Source: DASXKD01 sp963707905
Lineage (GTDB): Bacteria; Actinomycetota; Actinomycetes; Streptosporangiales; Streptosporangiaceae
DNA length: 64,000 bases
Reading direction: 5' to 3'
Assembly (NCBI GenBank): GCA_963707905.1
Contig: CAVPSA010000059.1
Span: forward strand, 558,001 to 622,000
Shown here piece after piece: positions 18,935-27,661 of the stretch (position 1 is its first letter; every line of letters begins with the position of its first letter). Below the pieces are notes generated by a model. The model was not told where the DNA came from. It saw only the letters and a list, made by a program, of their open reading frames with translations, and did no database searches. The position numbers were made by a program, and so were the translations under genes.

Positions 18935-20152
18935 CGCCGACAGCGCGTTGCTGGAAGCCGCGCCGAGAACCGAGGAGCTGATCAGCGGCAGCGAAGCGAT
19001 CGCCGTGGCCTGCGGCTCGCCGACGTGGACGTGATCACCGCCTATCCGATCCGGCCGTACGACACGGTGATGCAGTACGTCTCGAAGATGATCGCCGACG
19101 GCGAGTTCGACTGCGACTTCATCGTGGCCGAAAGCGAGCACTCGCAGTTCGAGATCGTCAAGCACGCCTCCGCCGTCGGCGCCCGCGTGTTCGCCGGCTC
19201 GCAGCGGCGTCGGCTGGCTCTACGCCTTCGAGGCGCTGGCGGTGACCGCCGGCCTGCGCCTGCCGATGGTCGCCATGGTCGGCAACCGCGCGCTGGACGA
19301 TCCCGGCGCCTTCGGGGTCGAGCACAACGACGCGCTCGCGGTGCGCGACCTGGGCTGGATGCTGTGCTGGGTGATCGACCGCGCAGGAGGCGCTGGACAC
19401 CGCGCTGATCGCCTACCGGGTGGCCGAGGACCAGCGCGTCTTCCTGCCCTGCGCGATCAGTTGCGACGGCGCGTTCCTCACCCACTCGCAGTCGCTCGTC
19501 AAAGTCCCCAGCCAGGCGATGGTGGACAGCTTCCTGCCGCGCTACGACCGCGGCGACAAGGTGCTGCATCCCGACAATCCCATCACCATCGCGCCGCAGG
19601 TGAACGAGGACTGGCTGATGGAGATGCGCCGCCAGAGCGACCAGGCGGCGCGCCGCGCCCGCGGTGATCTCGAGGCCTACCGCGATTTCAACCGCAAATT
19701 CGGCCGCGGTCGGCGAGCCGTTCATCGAGCGCTACATGATGGACGACGCCGAGGTCGCCCTGGTCGGCATGGGCACGATGGCCATGCCGGTGAAGGTGGC
19801 CGTCCGCAAGATGCGCGCAGGAAGGCAAGAAGGTCGGCTTCGTCCGCGTGCGCTGGTTCCGGCCGTTCCCGGCCGAAGAGCTGGCGCAAGCGCTGGCCGC
19901 GTGCAAGGCCGTGGGCGTCATCGATCGCGACTTCGCCTTCGGCTCGCCCTTCCACGAGCGGCGTGCTGGCCAACGAGCTGCGGTCCGCGCTGTACTCCGG
20001 CGGACGAACCGGCCGATGCATCGGTCTTCATCGCCGGCCTGGGCGGCCGCGAAGTGAGCGCTGCCGACGTCATGGAGATGACCGAAGTCGGTTTTCGACG
20101 CCGCGGCGGGCAGCCGCAGCCGCTGACGCAGTGGATCGGAGCGCGGGAGTAA
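18931..20152 (+). CDS. porA: Pyruvate:ferredoxin oxidoreductase alpha subunit, frameshifted
   Basis: Starting at ATG 18931, the stitched protein reads SGSEAIAVACGLADVDVITA, YPIRPYDTVMQYVSKMI, VAESEHSQFEIVKHASAVGA, LPMVAMVGNRALDDPGAFGV and WMLCWVIDR, the usual alpha-subunit order, then in the second domain DDAEVALVGMGTMAMPVKVA and GFVRVRWFRPFPAEELAQAL. Removing single inserted bases, for example C at 19202 and G near 19386 and 19815, restores the frame. The alpha subunit binds substrate and the pyrimidine side of TPP. It sits between gamma/delta and beta in one operon. Confidence 0.85.
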
Positions 20153-20159
20153 GATTGCC

Positions 20160-21197
20160 ATGCAAGAAGCGAAAAGAACGATGGCAGTCGCCGGTGATTT
20201 CACGCCACCGCAAGTGCTCGATCCATTCGGACCGGCATCCGCAAGGTCCCGCTCGAGGAGTACTACACCTCGGGCCACCGCACCTGCCAGGGCTGCGAGT
20301 CGGCGCAGATGATGCGGCTGCTGGCCAAGGCCGCCGGCCCGCGCACGATCGTGCTGGGCGCACGGGCTGCATGTACGTGGCCAACACGACCTACTACACC
20401 ACCCCGTGGGTGCTGCCCTGGATGCACACGCAGCTGGGCTCCGCCGGCTCGGCGGCGCCCGGCACCGCCGCCGGGCTGCGGGCGCTGATGCGCAAGGGCA
20501 AGATGGAGAAGGAGCCGATCAACGTCATCGCCTTCTGCGGCGACGGCGGCGGCGCCGACATGGGCCTGTCGGCGATCTCGGCGGCGCTGCAGCATCCCGA
20601 CTACAACCTGCTGGTGCTGATGTACGACAACGAGTCCTACGCCAACACCGACATCCAGCCCTCGGGCATCACGCCGTACGGCGCGAACACCACGCTTCAG
20701 CCCGCCCGGCAAGCTGCACCGCATCATGCACAGCGCTGGAAGAAGAACATCGCGCCGATGCTCGCGGCCGGGCATCCCGACTGCCGGTACGTCGCGACCG
20801 TCGGTATGTCCTACGGCTTGGAGACCATGAACAAGCGTGCGCAAAGCGCTCAGCATCGGCGGCCCGACCTTCATCCACTCGCTCGATCCCTGCCCGAAAG
20901 GCTGGGACTTCGATCCCAAGCTACTCGCACGAGCTCGGCGAGCTCGCGGTGGACACGGGCATCTGGCCGCTCTACGAAATCGAGAACGGCAAGCTGCGGC
21001 TCTACGGCAAGAGCCAGCAGATCGCCGAGGGGCGCTACAAGCGGCAGCCCGTGCGCGAGTACCTGCTGCAGCAGGGCCGCTTCGCCCACTTCATCGACGA
21101 GGATATCGACTACTTCCAGAGCAAGATCGACCAGATGTGGGAGAAATGGCTGATTCCGGGAGTCATCCCCTTCCGCATGGAACTCGATAAAGAATAG
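20160..21197 (+). CDS. porB: Pyruvate:ferredoxin oxidoreductase beta subunit, frameshifted
   Basis: It starts MQEAKRTMAVAGDFTPPQ at ATG 20160, seven bases after porA. The beta-subunit [4Fe-4S] and TPP features are visible: GHRTCQGCESAQMMRLL, TGCMYVANTTYYTTPW, the TPP-Mg motif FCGDGGGADMGLSAIS with MYDNESYANTD, then GPTFIHSLDPCPKGW. Frame corrections fall near 20240, 20360, 20705, 20740, 20836 and 20921. The enzyme decarboxylates pyruvate oxidatively to acetyl-CoA and reduces ferredoxin, or runs in reverse. Ends MELDKE; a strong terminator follows. Confidence 0.87.
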
Positions 21198-21223
21198 CTT
21201 CGGCGCCATCGCCGATTGAAACG

Positions 21224-21253
21224 AAAGGCCGCTCGGTTTTCCGAGCGGCCTTT
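21224..21253 (+). terminator. Rho-independent-type terminator of the por operon
   Basis: A perfect 13-bp stem (AAAGGCCGCTCGG / CCGAGCGGCCTTT) closes on a TTTT loop, 26 bases after the porB stop. The following bases are CGTCTCCT, so the T-run is short, but the hairpin is very stable. Confidence 0.75.
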
Positions 21254-21320
21254 CGTCTCCTGCGCCCATGCGCTGCGTAGTGCGCTAATCCGTGCTGCTG
21301 AGCCGGCGGGCGACGGTGGC

Positions 21321-22148
21321 TCAAATCTGGAACGACCCACTATCGTAATTCCATAATTTTCGGACAGCCTGCGTGAGGCGGGTAAGGCCTTCATCGCCGG
21401 GCAAGTCGTTCATACCCATCCTGAGCACGAGAGCCTTTCTACGAACCGCGCTCTTGGACACCCAGGCGGCGGCTGTCGTCTTTGAATCCCTCTTGACCAG
21501 GGCAACGAGTTTAGTGGCATCCAGATCGAGCCCAGCAAGCTCCGCTATCCACGTCAGCCACGGATCGGATTTCGCTGTTTCCGGCCCGTTTGAGGCCTGG
21601 AGAACGATGACTGGTCGTCCCTGCAGAAATTTCCTCAAGTGCTCGACGTAGCGCCCGAGCAGCCCTTCTCTATCTGTCCGGATCTCGTGGAGCAGCACGT
21701 TCTTTGTCTTTTTCGGCAGCGACTGACTATGGAACGGAAACAATTCGACCTGGAGCACTCCGTCGCAGTGTAATCTATAAGAGAGTTTGAGCAGGCTGTC
21801 GATGCGACGCCCAGCTGCCCGTCCAGCGAGTTTTCTCCAGTAGAAGCAGCCAAGTTTCCAAGCCGCGTCGTCGTATCTGTCCGCTTCTCTGACCGGGCCG
21901 TTTCCAGCTTTCACTGCGGCACGACGCTGGTGACACATGGTTGCGCCTGGGTTAGTTGTAAACGCAACGAGCGGCTTTTTCCCGGCATGAAAGTAGAGAT
22001 AAGGCTCTGGCATGGCATAGCGATTGAACGGCCGCGGCGCTTCAAGGTGCCCCTGCGCCTTCCATGGTTTCCAAAGGCACCTTTCGCAGAACGCAATGTA
22101 ATCGTCAGCCATCGCGAAAGTGTAATCCCCTTCGGCGCTCGCCAACAC
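21321..22148 (-). CDS. Hypothetical protein (275 aa), AT-richer than neighbours
   Basis: An intact frame from ATG 22148 (an internal ATG at MADDYIAFCERCLWKPW is an alternative start). Visible segments are PLVAFTTNPGATMCHQRRAA, LQVELFPFHSQSLPKKTKNV and GRPVIVLQASNGPETAKSDP. The order NPG, then F-P-F-H-S, loosely recalls uracil-DNA-glycosylase-like folds but no diagnostic motif is complete, so I do not assign function. Base composition is lower in GC than neighbouring genes, which may indicate transfer. It is convergent with the por operon, separated by its terminator. Confidence 0.55.
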   Translation of the reverse strand: MLASAEGDYTFAMADDYIAFCERCLWKPWKAQGHLEAPRPFNRYAMPEPYLYFHAGKKPLVAFTTNPGATMCHQRRAAVKAGNGPVREADRYDDAAWKLGCFYWRKLAGRAAGRRIDSLLKLSYRLHCDGVLQVELFPFHSQSLPKKTKNVLLHEIRTDREGLLGRYVEHLRKFLQGRPVIVLQASNGPETAKSDPWLTWIAELAGLDLDATKLVALVKRDSKTTAAAWVSKSAVRRKALVLRMGMNDLPGDEGLTRLTQAVRKLWNYDSGSFQI

Positions 22149-22211
22149 GCTTTTAGCCCACTACGATGCGTTGATATTCCCTAAGGGTTCAGGCTTACTT
22201 TCAGTCAAACA

Positions 22212-23549
22212 TCAGTCCGCGGGCGAGAGCTGGGCCGCTTGCTGCCGGCGCACTTCGCGCAGGCGCCAAGGACGGACCAGCCCAATCATCAGGAACGCCG
22301 CCACGACGTCAGCTAAGGCGGCCACCAGAAGGGTGCCGAACCAGCTTCCCGTTTGCGCCGCGATAAAGCTGCCCAGCGGTACGAAGAGCGCCGCGCAGCC
22401 TTTGGCGGTGTATAAGAGCGCGTAGTTCGTGGTGGCGTACTTTCTGCCAAATTGATCGGAGGTGAGCGCCGGAAAAATGCTGTAGATATCGCCCCAGACC
22501 AAAAACGTCAGCGCCGCCAGGATGACGAAGTTCACCGGGTTATTTCCGTATCTCGCCAGCGCCAGAACCGCGAACCCTTCGGCCAGAAAAGTGAAGAAGA
22601 GCATGGACTCCCGGCCGATGATGTCCGACATCCAGCCGAAGAGTGGCCGGCCGATGCCATTCATCAGATTGTTCAGCGAGAGCGCAAAAGTCAGCGCCGG
22701 GATGGTGAAATAGAGCAGCGTCACGGGAACTTTGCCGATGTTGAAGCTGGCGGCGATGGGCGCCAGTTGCGCGGTGACCATCAAGCCGCTGGCCGCTACC
22801 AGCACGAAGGCTGCGTACATGATCCAAAACAGGCCGCTCTGCAGCGTTTGCGCCGGAGTCGAATCTTCCTGGGTTTGCACCAGGCGCGGATTGGGCTGGC
22901 GCAGGACCAAGCCCTTGGGCGGCTTCTTGAGCGCGAGCGCCGCGACGAAGACAACGGCTCCTTGAATCAGCGCAAACTTGAACAGCGTGGCCTGATAGCC
23001 GCTGGAATTCAGCGATCGCGTCAGCGGCACGATGGTGAGCGCCGCGCCCGCGCCGAATCCCGCGGCGGTGAGGCCCGCGGCCAGCCCTCGGCGCTTCTGG
23101 AACCATTTCACGGCATTGCCGATGCACGTGCCGTACACCAGGCCGGTGCCGATGCCGCCGATCCCCGCTCCCACGTAAAGCACCCCCAGCGTGGCGGCCC
23201 GCGAATAGACGATCCAGCACAAGGCGATCAGAACTGCGCCCACCATAACCAAGGGCCGGGGACCGAAGCGGTCGGCCAGGTAGGCCTCGAAGGGCACCAG
23301 CCAGGTTTCCAGCAGGATAAAGATGGTAAAGGCCACCTGAATGGCGGCCTTGCCCCAGTGGTAGCGGGCGTCGATGGGATTGACAAAGATCGTCCACCCG
23401 TACTGCAGATTGGCCACCATGGCCATGCATATGACTCCAAATAGAAGCTGCACCCAACGATTGGAGCCCAAGCCAGAGGCGGTGAAGGCAACACTCGGCC
23501 CATTCTCGCCAGCGCCGAGGCGATGCTGTGCGGCGAAAATATCGGACAT
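22212..23549 (-). CDS. MFS transporter, oxalate/formate antiporter (OFA) family
   Basis: A 445-residue, 12-helix transporter, intact. The first helix RWVQLLFGVICMAMVANLQY with GWTIFVNPI is typical of the OFA family; the conserved loop LADRFGPRPLVMVGAVLI and GIGGIGTGLVYGTCIGNAVK, then WFQKRRGLAAGLTAAGFGAG follow, and the second half has NGIGRPLFGWMSDIIGRESM. OFA transporters exchange small carboxylates such as oxalate and formate; exact substrate cannot be seen. Located beside the por operon, it may move a monocarboxylate such as pyruvate or lactate, which is inference. Confidence 0.82.
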   Translation of the reverse strand: MSDIFAAQHRLGAGENGPSVAFTASGLGSNRWVQLLFGVICMAMVANLQYGWTIFVNPIDARYHWGKAAIQVAFTIFILLETWLVPFEAYLADRFGPRPLVMVGAVLIALCWIVYSRAATLGVLYVGAGIGGIGTGLVYGTCIGNAVKWFQKRRGLAAGLTAAGFGAGAALTIVPLTRSLNSSGYQATLFKFALIQGAVVFVAALALKKPPKGLVLRQPNPRLVQTQEDSTPAQTLQSGLFWIMYAAFVLVAASGLMVTAQLAPIAASFNIGKVPVTLLYFTIPALTFALSLNNLMNGIGRPLFGWMSDIIGRESMLFFTFLAEGFAVLALARYGNNPVNFVILAALTFLVWGDIYSIFPALTSDQFGRKYATTNYALLYTAKGCAALFVPLGSFIAAQTGSWFGTLLVAALADVVAAFLMIGLVRPWRLREVRRQQAAQLSPAD

Positions 23550-23857
23550 GGTTACGTCTCCGGCGGCCGATGCGACCCAAGCTTCGCCTCGCCGTCAGAG
23601 GCGATTTATCGCAAAGAGGGAGCGGCAGCCCGGTAATGGGGGCCCTATGCTGCGCACATACTGTCCCTGTCAATGGCGGGAGTCAACGCATTTGTGAGCA
23701 GGACCGGGCCGCCCGGCCGGGCGCGTTCCGAGGCATGAAAGCCTCGCGTTCACGAGTTTGTAACAAGTCTTCAATATGCTTCGCCACGCGCTCGGCGTGT
23801 GCGTCCAGTCACAGGCGGCGGGCCGGCGTTTAGTCTCGCCCGATTTAGTGTGTAGAA
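23550..23857. other. Intergenic region with small palindromes upstream of phoB
   Basis: This 308-base divergent region holds a perfect 14-bp palindrome CGCCCGGCCGGGCG (23711-23724), a small hairpin GAGGC-ATGAAA-GCCTC (23731-23746) and TTTGTAACAAG near 23758-23768, one Pho-box-like half. No coding pattern was supported. Promoters for the MFS gene and phoB should lie here. Confidence 0.45.
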
Positions 23858-23893
23858 TTGCTGAACCAGGACTCCCATACGGAGGCGGAAAAT

Positions 23894-24598
23894 TTGAAGC
23901 GCATCCTCATCATCGAAGACGACCGGGACATCGTGGAGTTGGTGCGTTACAACCTGGCCAATGAAGGATTCGAGGTCACTGGAGTAGGCGATGGCTCGGC
24001 CGGATTATCTCTGCTGCGGAAGAGCATGCCCGATCTTTTGATTCTCGATTTGATGCTGCCCAAATTACCGGGGCTGGAGGTCTGCAAGGAGATCCGCCGC
24101 GACGCCGGGCTCAATCGCCTGCCGATCTTGATGCTCACCGCCCGCGGAGAAGAGGCCGACCGCGTGGTCGGCCTGGAGATGGGCGCGGACGATTACGTCA
24201 CCAAGCCCTTCAGCCCGCGCGAACTGGTGGCCCGCGTCAAAGCCCTGCTGCGCCGCACCGAACCCGTCGGCGACGTGGAGCGCGCCATCGAAGTGGGCCG
24301 GCTGCTGATCGATCCTTCGTCGTACCGCGTGATGCGCTCGGGCAAGCCGCTCACGCTCAGCACGCTGGAATTTCGCCTGATCTACTATCTGGCGGCCCGG
24401 CCCAATCGCGTGTTTACGCGCGATCAATTGCTGGACGCCGTGTGGGGCACCGATCGCTTTGTCACTCCGCGGAGCGTGGACGTGTACATCCGCCGCTTGC
24501 GCGAAAAGATCGAGATGGACCCCGAGAATCCGATGCATTTGAAGACGGTGCGCGGCGCCGGTTATCTGTTCGAGTCGGCGGCCAATCGGCCGAGTTAG
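23894..24598 (+). CDS. phoB: PhoB-type response regulator
   Basis: I choose a TTG start at 23894 because GGAGG (23881-23885) is eight bases upstream and the product begins MKRILIIEDDRDIVELVRYN, the normal start of the receiver. The phosphorylated aspartate is D52 (LLILDLMLP), with the lysine in DDYVTKPFSPREL. The C-terminal OmpR/PhoB winged helix includes LTLSTLEFRLIYYLAARPNR and RSVDVYIRRLREKIE, ending GAGYLFE. It activates the phosphate-starvation regulon when phosphorylated by PhoR, encoded 63 bases downstream. Confidence 0.9.
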   Translation: MKRILIIEDDRDIVELVRYNLANEGFEVTGVGDGSAGLSLLRKSMPDLLILDLMLPKLPGLEVCKEIRRDAGLNRLPILMLTARGEEADRVVGLEMGADDYVTKPFSPRELVARVKALLRRTEPVGDVERAIEVGRLLIDPSSYRVMRSGKPLTLSTLEFRLIYYLAARPNRVFTRDQLLDAVWGTDRFVTPRSVDVYIRRLREKIEMDPENPMHLKTVRGAGYLFESAANRPS

Positions 24599-24599
24599 A

Positions 24600-24643
24600 G
24601 TTGCGTTAAAGTGGCGTTCGGCTGGCATTAGTCTGGCGTTCCG
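24600..24643 (+). promoter_or_regulatory. Four phased 11-bp repeats between phoB and phoR (Pho-box-like)
   Basis: Units GTTGCGTTAAA, GTGGCGTTCGG, CTGGCATTAGT and CTGGCGTTCCG follow each other exactly every 11 bases. Spacing and the CTGGCAT core match the direct-repeat layout of Pho boxes (CTGTCAT plus four bases). It suggests separate PhoB control of phoR. Confidence 0.5.
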
Positions 24644-24661
24644 TACAGGAGTTACCTGCCT

Positions 24662-26515
24662 TTGAATTTGTTCTGGCGATCCAACCTTGCCATTCTGGCC
24701 CTGGTTCTTGTCGTTGTGGCCGCGGGGGATTTGTACTCGTGGCGCGTCGTCCGGGACCAGGCTCGCGACGCGGGCTTCCAGCAGCTCGCCGCCATTGGCC
24801 GCGTGGCGCGCCCCGACCGCCCCGATTTGAGCCCCGATTCTACCGATGCCGCGGCGCTCCATCGCTGGCTGGGAGAGATGCAGGCGGCCGGCGTGCAAGC
24901 GGCCGTTCTTAGCAGGGACGGGCGGGTATTGGAAGAATCAACGTCCGGACAGGGTCAGGAGCCGGCGAATGCCCAAGACCCCGAAATCCAGGACGCGTTT
25001 GCCAAAGGCGAGGGCCGCTCGATGCGCCGCAATGACGCGCTGCATCGCGATTTCCTTTACTATGCGGTCTCCTATCCTGACGCTCGCGGAGCTTCGCTTG
25101 GCGGCAAAACCGGCGGCAAGGCCAGCAGAACCAGCAAAGATGGCGCCGCCGCTAAAGCGAGCAGCCCCGATAAAGACAGCAATGATTCATTCGTCCTCCG
25201 CCTGGCTCTGCCGCTGCCCGCCGTGGATCAGCAATTCGCGGCCACGCGCCGTCCCGTGTGGACGGCATTTCTAGTCTTACTAGCCTCGGCCATCTTCATC
25301 TCCCTCATCGATGCCCATAATCTTTCCCGGCGAATCGGCGCGTTAGGGAAATTCGCGGGCCGCATGGCCGCGCTCGATTTTCGCCCGCTGGTTACCCAGC
25401 CGGGCGGCGATGAACTCGAGGGGCTGGCGCGCGCGCTGAATGAGAGCGCCGCGCGGTTGAACGCCGGCATCGGCGTCTTGACCGACGAACGCAACCGCTC
25501 CGCGGCCATTCTCGGAAGCATGATCGAAGGCGTGGCCGTGATTAGCGAGGGCGAGCGCATTCTCTTCTCCAACCGGGCCTTTTCCCGGATTCTCGGCTTG
25601 CAGGACGCCGGCGAGATCGAAGGCCGGGCCTTGCTCGAAGTCGCCCGCCAATCGGACCTGCTGGCGGCCATGAAGATGGCCCTGGGCGGGCAGGCCCAGG
25701 TGACCAGCGAGATCGTGGTGGGCACGGTGCGGCCCCGCAGCTTTGCCGTCACCGCCGCGCCGGTGCAAGCCGCGAGCCACAAGGGCGCCGTTCTCGTATT
25801 GCACGAGATCACGGAACTGCGCCGCCTGGAGCGCGTGCGGCAGGACTTTGTGGCCAACGTGTCCCACGAATTCCGCACCCCGCTCACCGCCATCCAGGGA
25901 TTCGCGGAAACGCTTTTGGGCGGCGCCCTGGAAGATCCCGTCAATCGCCGCCGCTTCGTGGAGATCATTCGCGAGCACGCCATGCGCCTGGCCCGCCTGA
26001 CCGAAGATCTGCTGAAGCTTTCCCGCATCGAGGCGGGGCAGCTGAAACTCGAGTTTCGCCCGGTCTCCGTGGCTCAATTGATCGACTCCTGCATGGAGAC
26101 CGCGCAATTGAAGGCCGTGCCGAAGCAGCTCTCGCTGGCGGTGCAGCTCCCGGCGGAATTGCCGCCGGTTCGCGGCGATGCCAATAGCCTTCAGGAGGTC
26201 TTGCAGAACCTGCTGGACAACGCGCTGCAATACACACCCGCGGGCGGGAAGATCGAAGTGTCCGCGCTATCCACCGATAGCCGCGTGGTAGTCACGGTGG
26301 CCGATACCGGCATCGGGATTCCGCAGGTGGAGCAGGAGCGCATCTTCGAACGCTTCTACCGGGTCGACGCCGCGCGTTCCCGCGAGGCGGGCGGCACCGG
26401 ACTGGGGCTTTCCATCGCCCGCCATATCATGGAAGCGCACGGCGGGCACCTATGGGTGGAGAGCGCGGTGGGAGAGGGTTCGCGCTTCCACTTCAGCATA
26501 CCTATTGCCGCTTAA
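24662..26515 (+). CDS. phoR: PhoR-type sensor histidine kinase
   Basis: A 617-residue kinase with a TTG start at 24662 (AGGAG about 11 bases upstream). Order: membrane helix 1 (LAILALVLVVVAAGDLYSW), a periplasmic domain of about 170 residues with a charged KTGGKASRTSKDG insert, helix 2 (FLVLLASAIFISLIDAH), HAMP, PAS (ILGSMIEGVAVISEGERILF), HisKA with H402 in VANVSHEFRTPLTAI, and HATPase with NLLDNALQYTPAGG and GGTGLGLSIARHIMEAHGG. It phosphorylates PhoB under phosphate limitation. The gene is intact. The large periplasmic domain is more typical of non-enteric PhoR proteins. Confidence 0.9.
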   Translation: MNLFWRSNLAILALVLVVVAAGDLYSWRVVRDQARDAGFQQLAAIGRVARPDRPDLSPDSTDAAALHRWLGEMQAAGVQAAVLSRDGRVLEESTSGQGQEPANAQDPEIQDAFAKGEGRSMRRNDALHRDFLYYAVSYPDARGASLGGKTGGKASRTSKDGAAAKASSPDKDSNDSFVLRLALPLPAVDQQFAATRRPVWTAFLVLLASAIFISLIDAHNLSRRIGALGKFAGRMAALDFRPLVTQPGGDELEGLARALNESAARLNAGIGVLTDERNRSAAILGSMIEGVAVISEGERILFSNRAFSRILGLQDAGEIEGRALLEVARQSDLLAAMKMALGGQAQVTSEIVVGTVRPRSFAVTAAPVQAASHKGAVLVLHEITELRRLERVRQDFVANVSHEFRTPLTAIQGFAETLLGGALEDPVNRRRFVEIIREHAMRLARLTEDLLKLSRIEAGQLKLEFRPVSVAQLIDSCMETAQLKAVPKQLSLAVQLPAELPPVRGDANSLQEVLQNLLDNALQYTPAGGKIEVSALSTDSRVVVTVADTGIGIPQVEQERIFERFYRVDAARSREAGGTGLGLSIARHIMEAHGGHLWVESAVGEGSRFHFSIPIAA

Positions 26516-26613
26516 GTGACCATTCGCCGAAATCATATCCTCTTGTTAACGTGGGTGTAATGCAGGTTGCCCAAGATTGGTGCAGCCGCGCATTCCCGCG
26601 CGCAGGAGGCAGG

Positions 26614-27336
26614 ATGGCGACACCCGCAGCAAGCGTGCAGACGGTTCATCTGGATATTCTCACCAATTACCTGGTGTCCATGGCTCGAACCGTGGAACTG
26701 GCCGTCGATCGCGCTTTGAGCGCTCTTCTCCTGGCGGGTTCCCCTGAATCCCGGCAGGCGCCCGGTGAAATCTTTCTTCTGGAGCCGCGCGTCAACGAAA
26801 TGGAGATGGTCATCGACGAGCACGCCGTGCGCATGCTCCGCAGCGGAAGCTTGTCGTCGGAAGAGATTCGCCAGGTGGTGGCCACCCTGAAAATCACCAA
26901 CGATCTGGAACGCATGGGCGATCTGGCCGTGAATCTCGCGGAACGGATTATCTCCCTGGCCGAGATGCACCCCATCGCCGCGCCGCCCGAACTGGAACCG
27001 ATGGTGGCGGCGGTGAGGGCCATGATCAAGAAAGGCCTGGGGGCTCTGATCTTCAAAAACGTAGTGTTGGCCAGCGAGGTGTTGGAGAGCGACGACCTGG
27101 TGGACCGCTACCGCGACGAAATTTTCGAGCGACTGCTGGCCGGCATGCGCCAATGCCCGGGCGACGTGGCTGCCAGCCTGCAACTGGTGCTGGCCAGCCG
27201 CTATCTCGAGCGCCTGGCCGACCACGCCACCAACATCGCCGAAGACATTATTTTCTGGGTTCGCGGACTCGATGTGCGGCACGGGCGGGGCACGGCGTTC
27301 GAGGCGTCCGGTACTACTGTTACCGAGAATTCATAG
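26614..27336 (+). CDS. phoU: PhoU-type phosphate signalling regulator (first copy)
   Basis: It starts at ATG 26614 (MATPAASVQTVHLDIL), with AGGAGG upstream; the longer frame has no start context. Two three-helix PhoU repeats carry the metal-cluster motifs ITNDLERMGDLAVNLAERI and SRYLERLADHATNIAEDIIF. PhoU links the Pst transporter to PhoR to shut down signalling when phosphate is plentiful. It follows phoR by about 100 bases and is closed by a terminator at 27443-27476. A second PhoU follows pstB. Confidence 0.88.
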   Translation: MATPAASVQTVHLDILTNYLVSMARTVELAVDRALSALLLAGSPESRQAPGEIFLLEPRVNEMEMVIDEHAVRMLRSGSLSSEEIRQVVATLKITNDLERMGDLAVNLAERIISLAEMHPIAAPPELEPMVAAVRAMIKKGLGALIFKNVVLASEVLESDDLVDRYRDEIFERLLAGMRQCPGDVAASLQLVLASRYLERLADHATNIAEDIIFWVRGLDVRHGRGTAFEASGTTVTENS

Positions 27337-27442
27337 CGGCGTGATGCTCTTGTGACTCTCACGTAATTAGTATCACCGCGCAGTGACATACGGCTCTGCC
27401 CAAGTCCCGCAGAGCCCTTACCCTCAAAACCAAGCACCCCAC

Positions 27443-27476
27443 GGGCTGGCGCTCCCCTGGCGCCAGCCCTTTTTTT
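27443..27476 (+). terminator. Rho-independent terminator after phoB-phoR-phoU
   Basis: GGGCTGGCGC (27443-27452) pairs perfectly with GCGCCAGCCC (27460-27469), loop of seven, followed immediately by seven Ts. It ends the phoBRU unit. Confidence 0.88.
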
Positions 27477-27504
27477 CTGCAAGACTTCCACAATACAGGA
27501 ATCG

Positions 27505-27548
27505 CTGTAACGCAGAATTAACATGATTGTTACAAACAGGTTACTTCC
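27505..27548 (+). promoter_or_regulatory. Pho-box array: four 11-bp phased repeats upstream of the porin
   Basis: CTGTAACGCAG, AATTAACATGA, TTGTTACAAAC and AGGTTACTTCC follow at exact 11-base steps, each with a TGTWAC-like core. This is the expected layout of tandem PhoB sites and lies 114 bases before the porin start. Confidence 0.65.
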
Positions 27549-27661
27549 ACCGCATAGCTTTGCGGCGCGGTTAATTTGCGCAAGTCGGGGCGTTCTGCGC
27601 AGTCGGAGTCTTCCCGTTAAGCTTCCCGGCCGACCTAGCGCTCAAATTTGACGGAGGAAAA

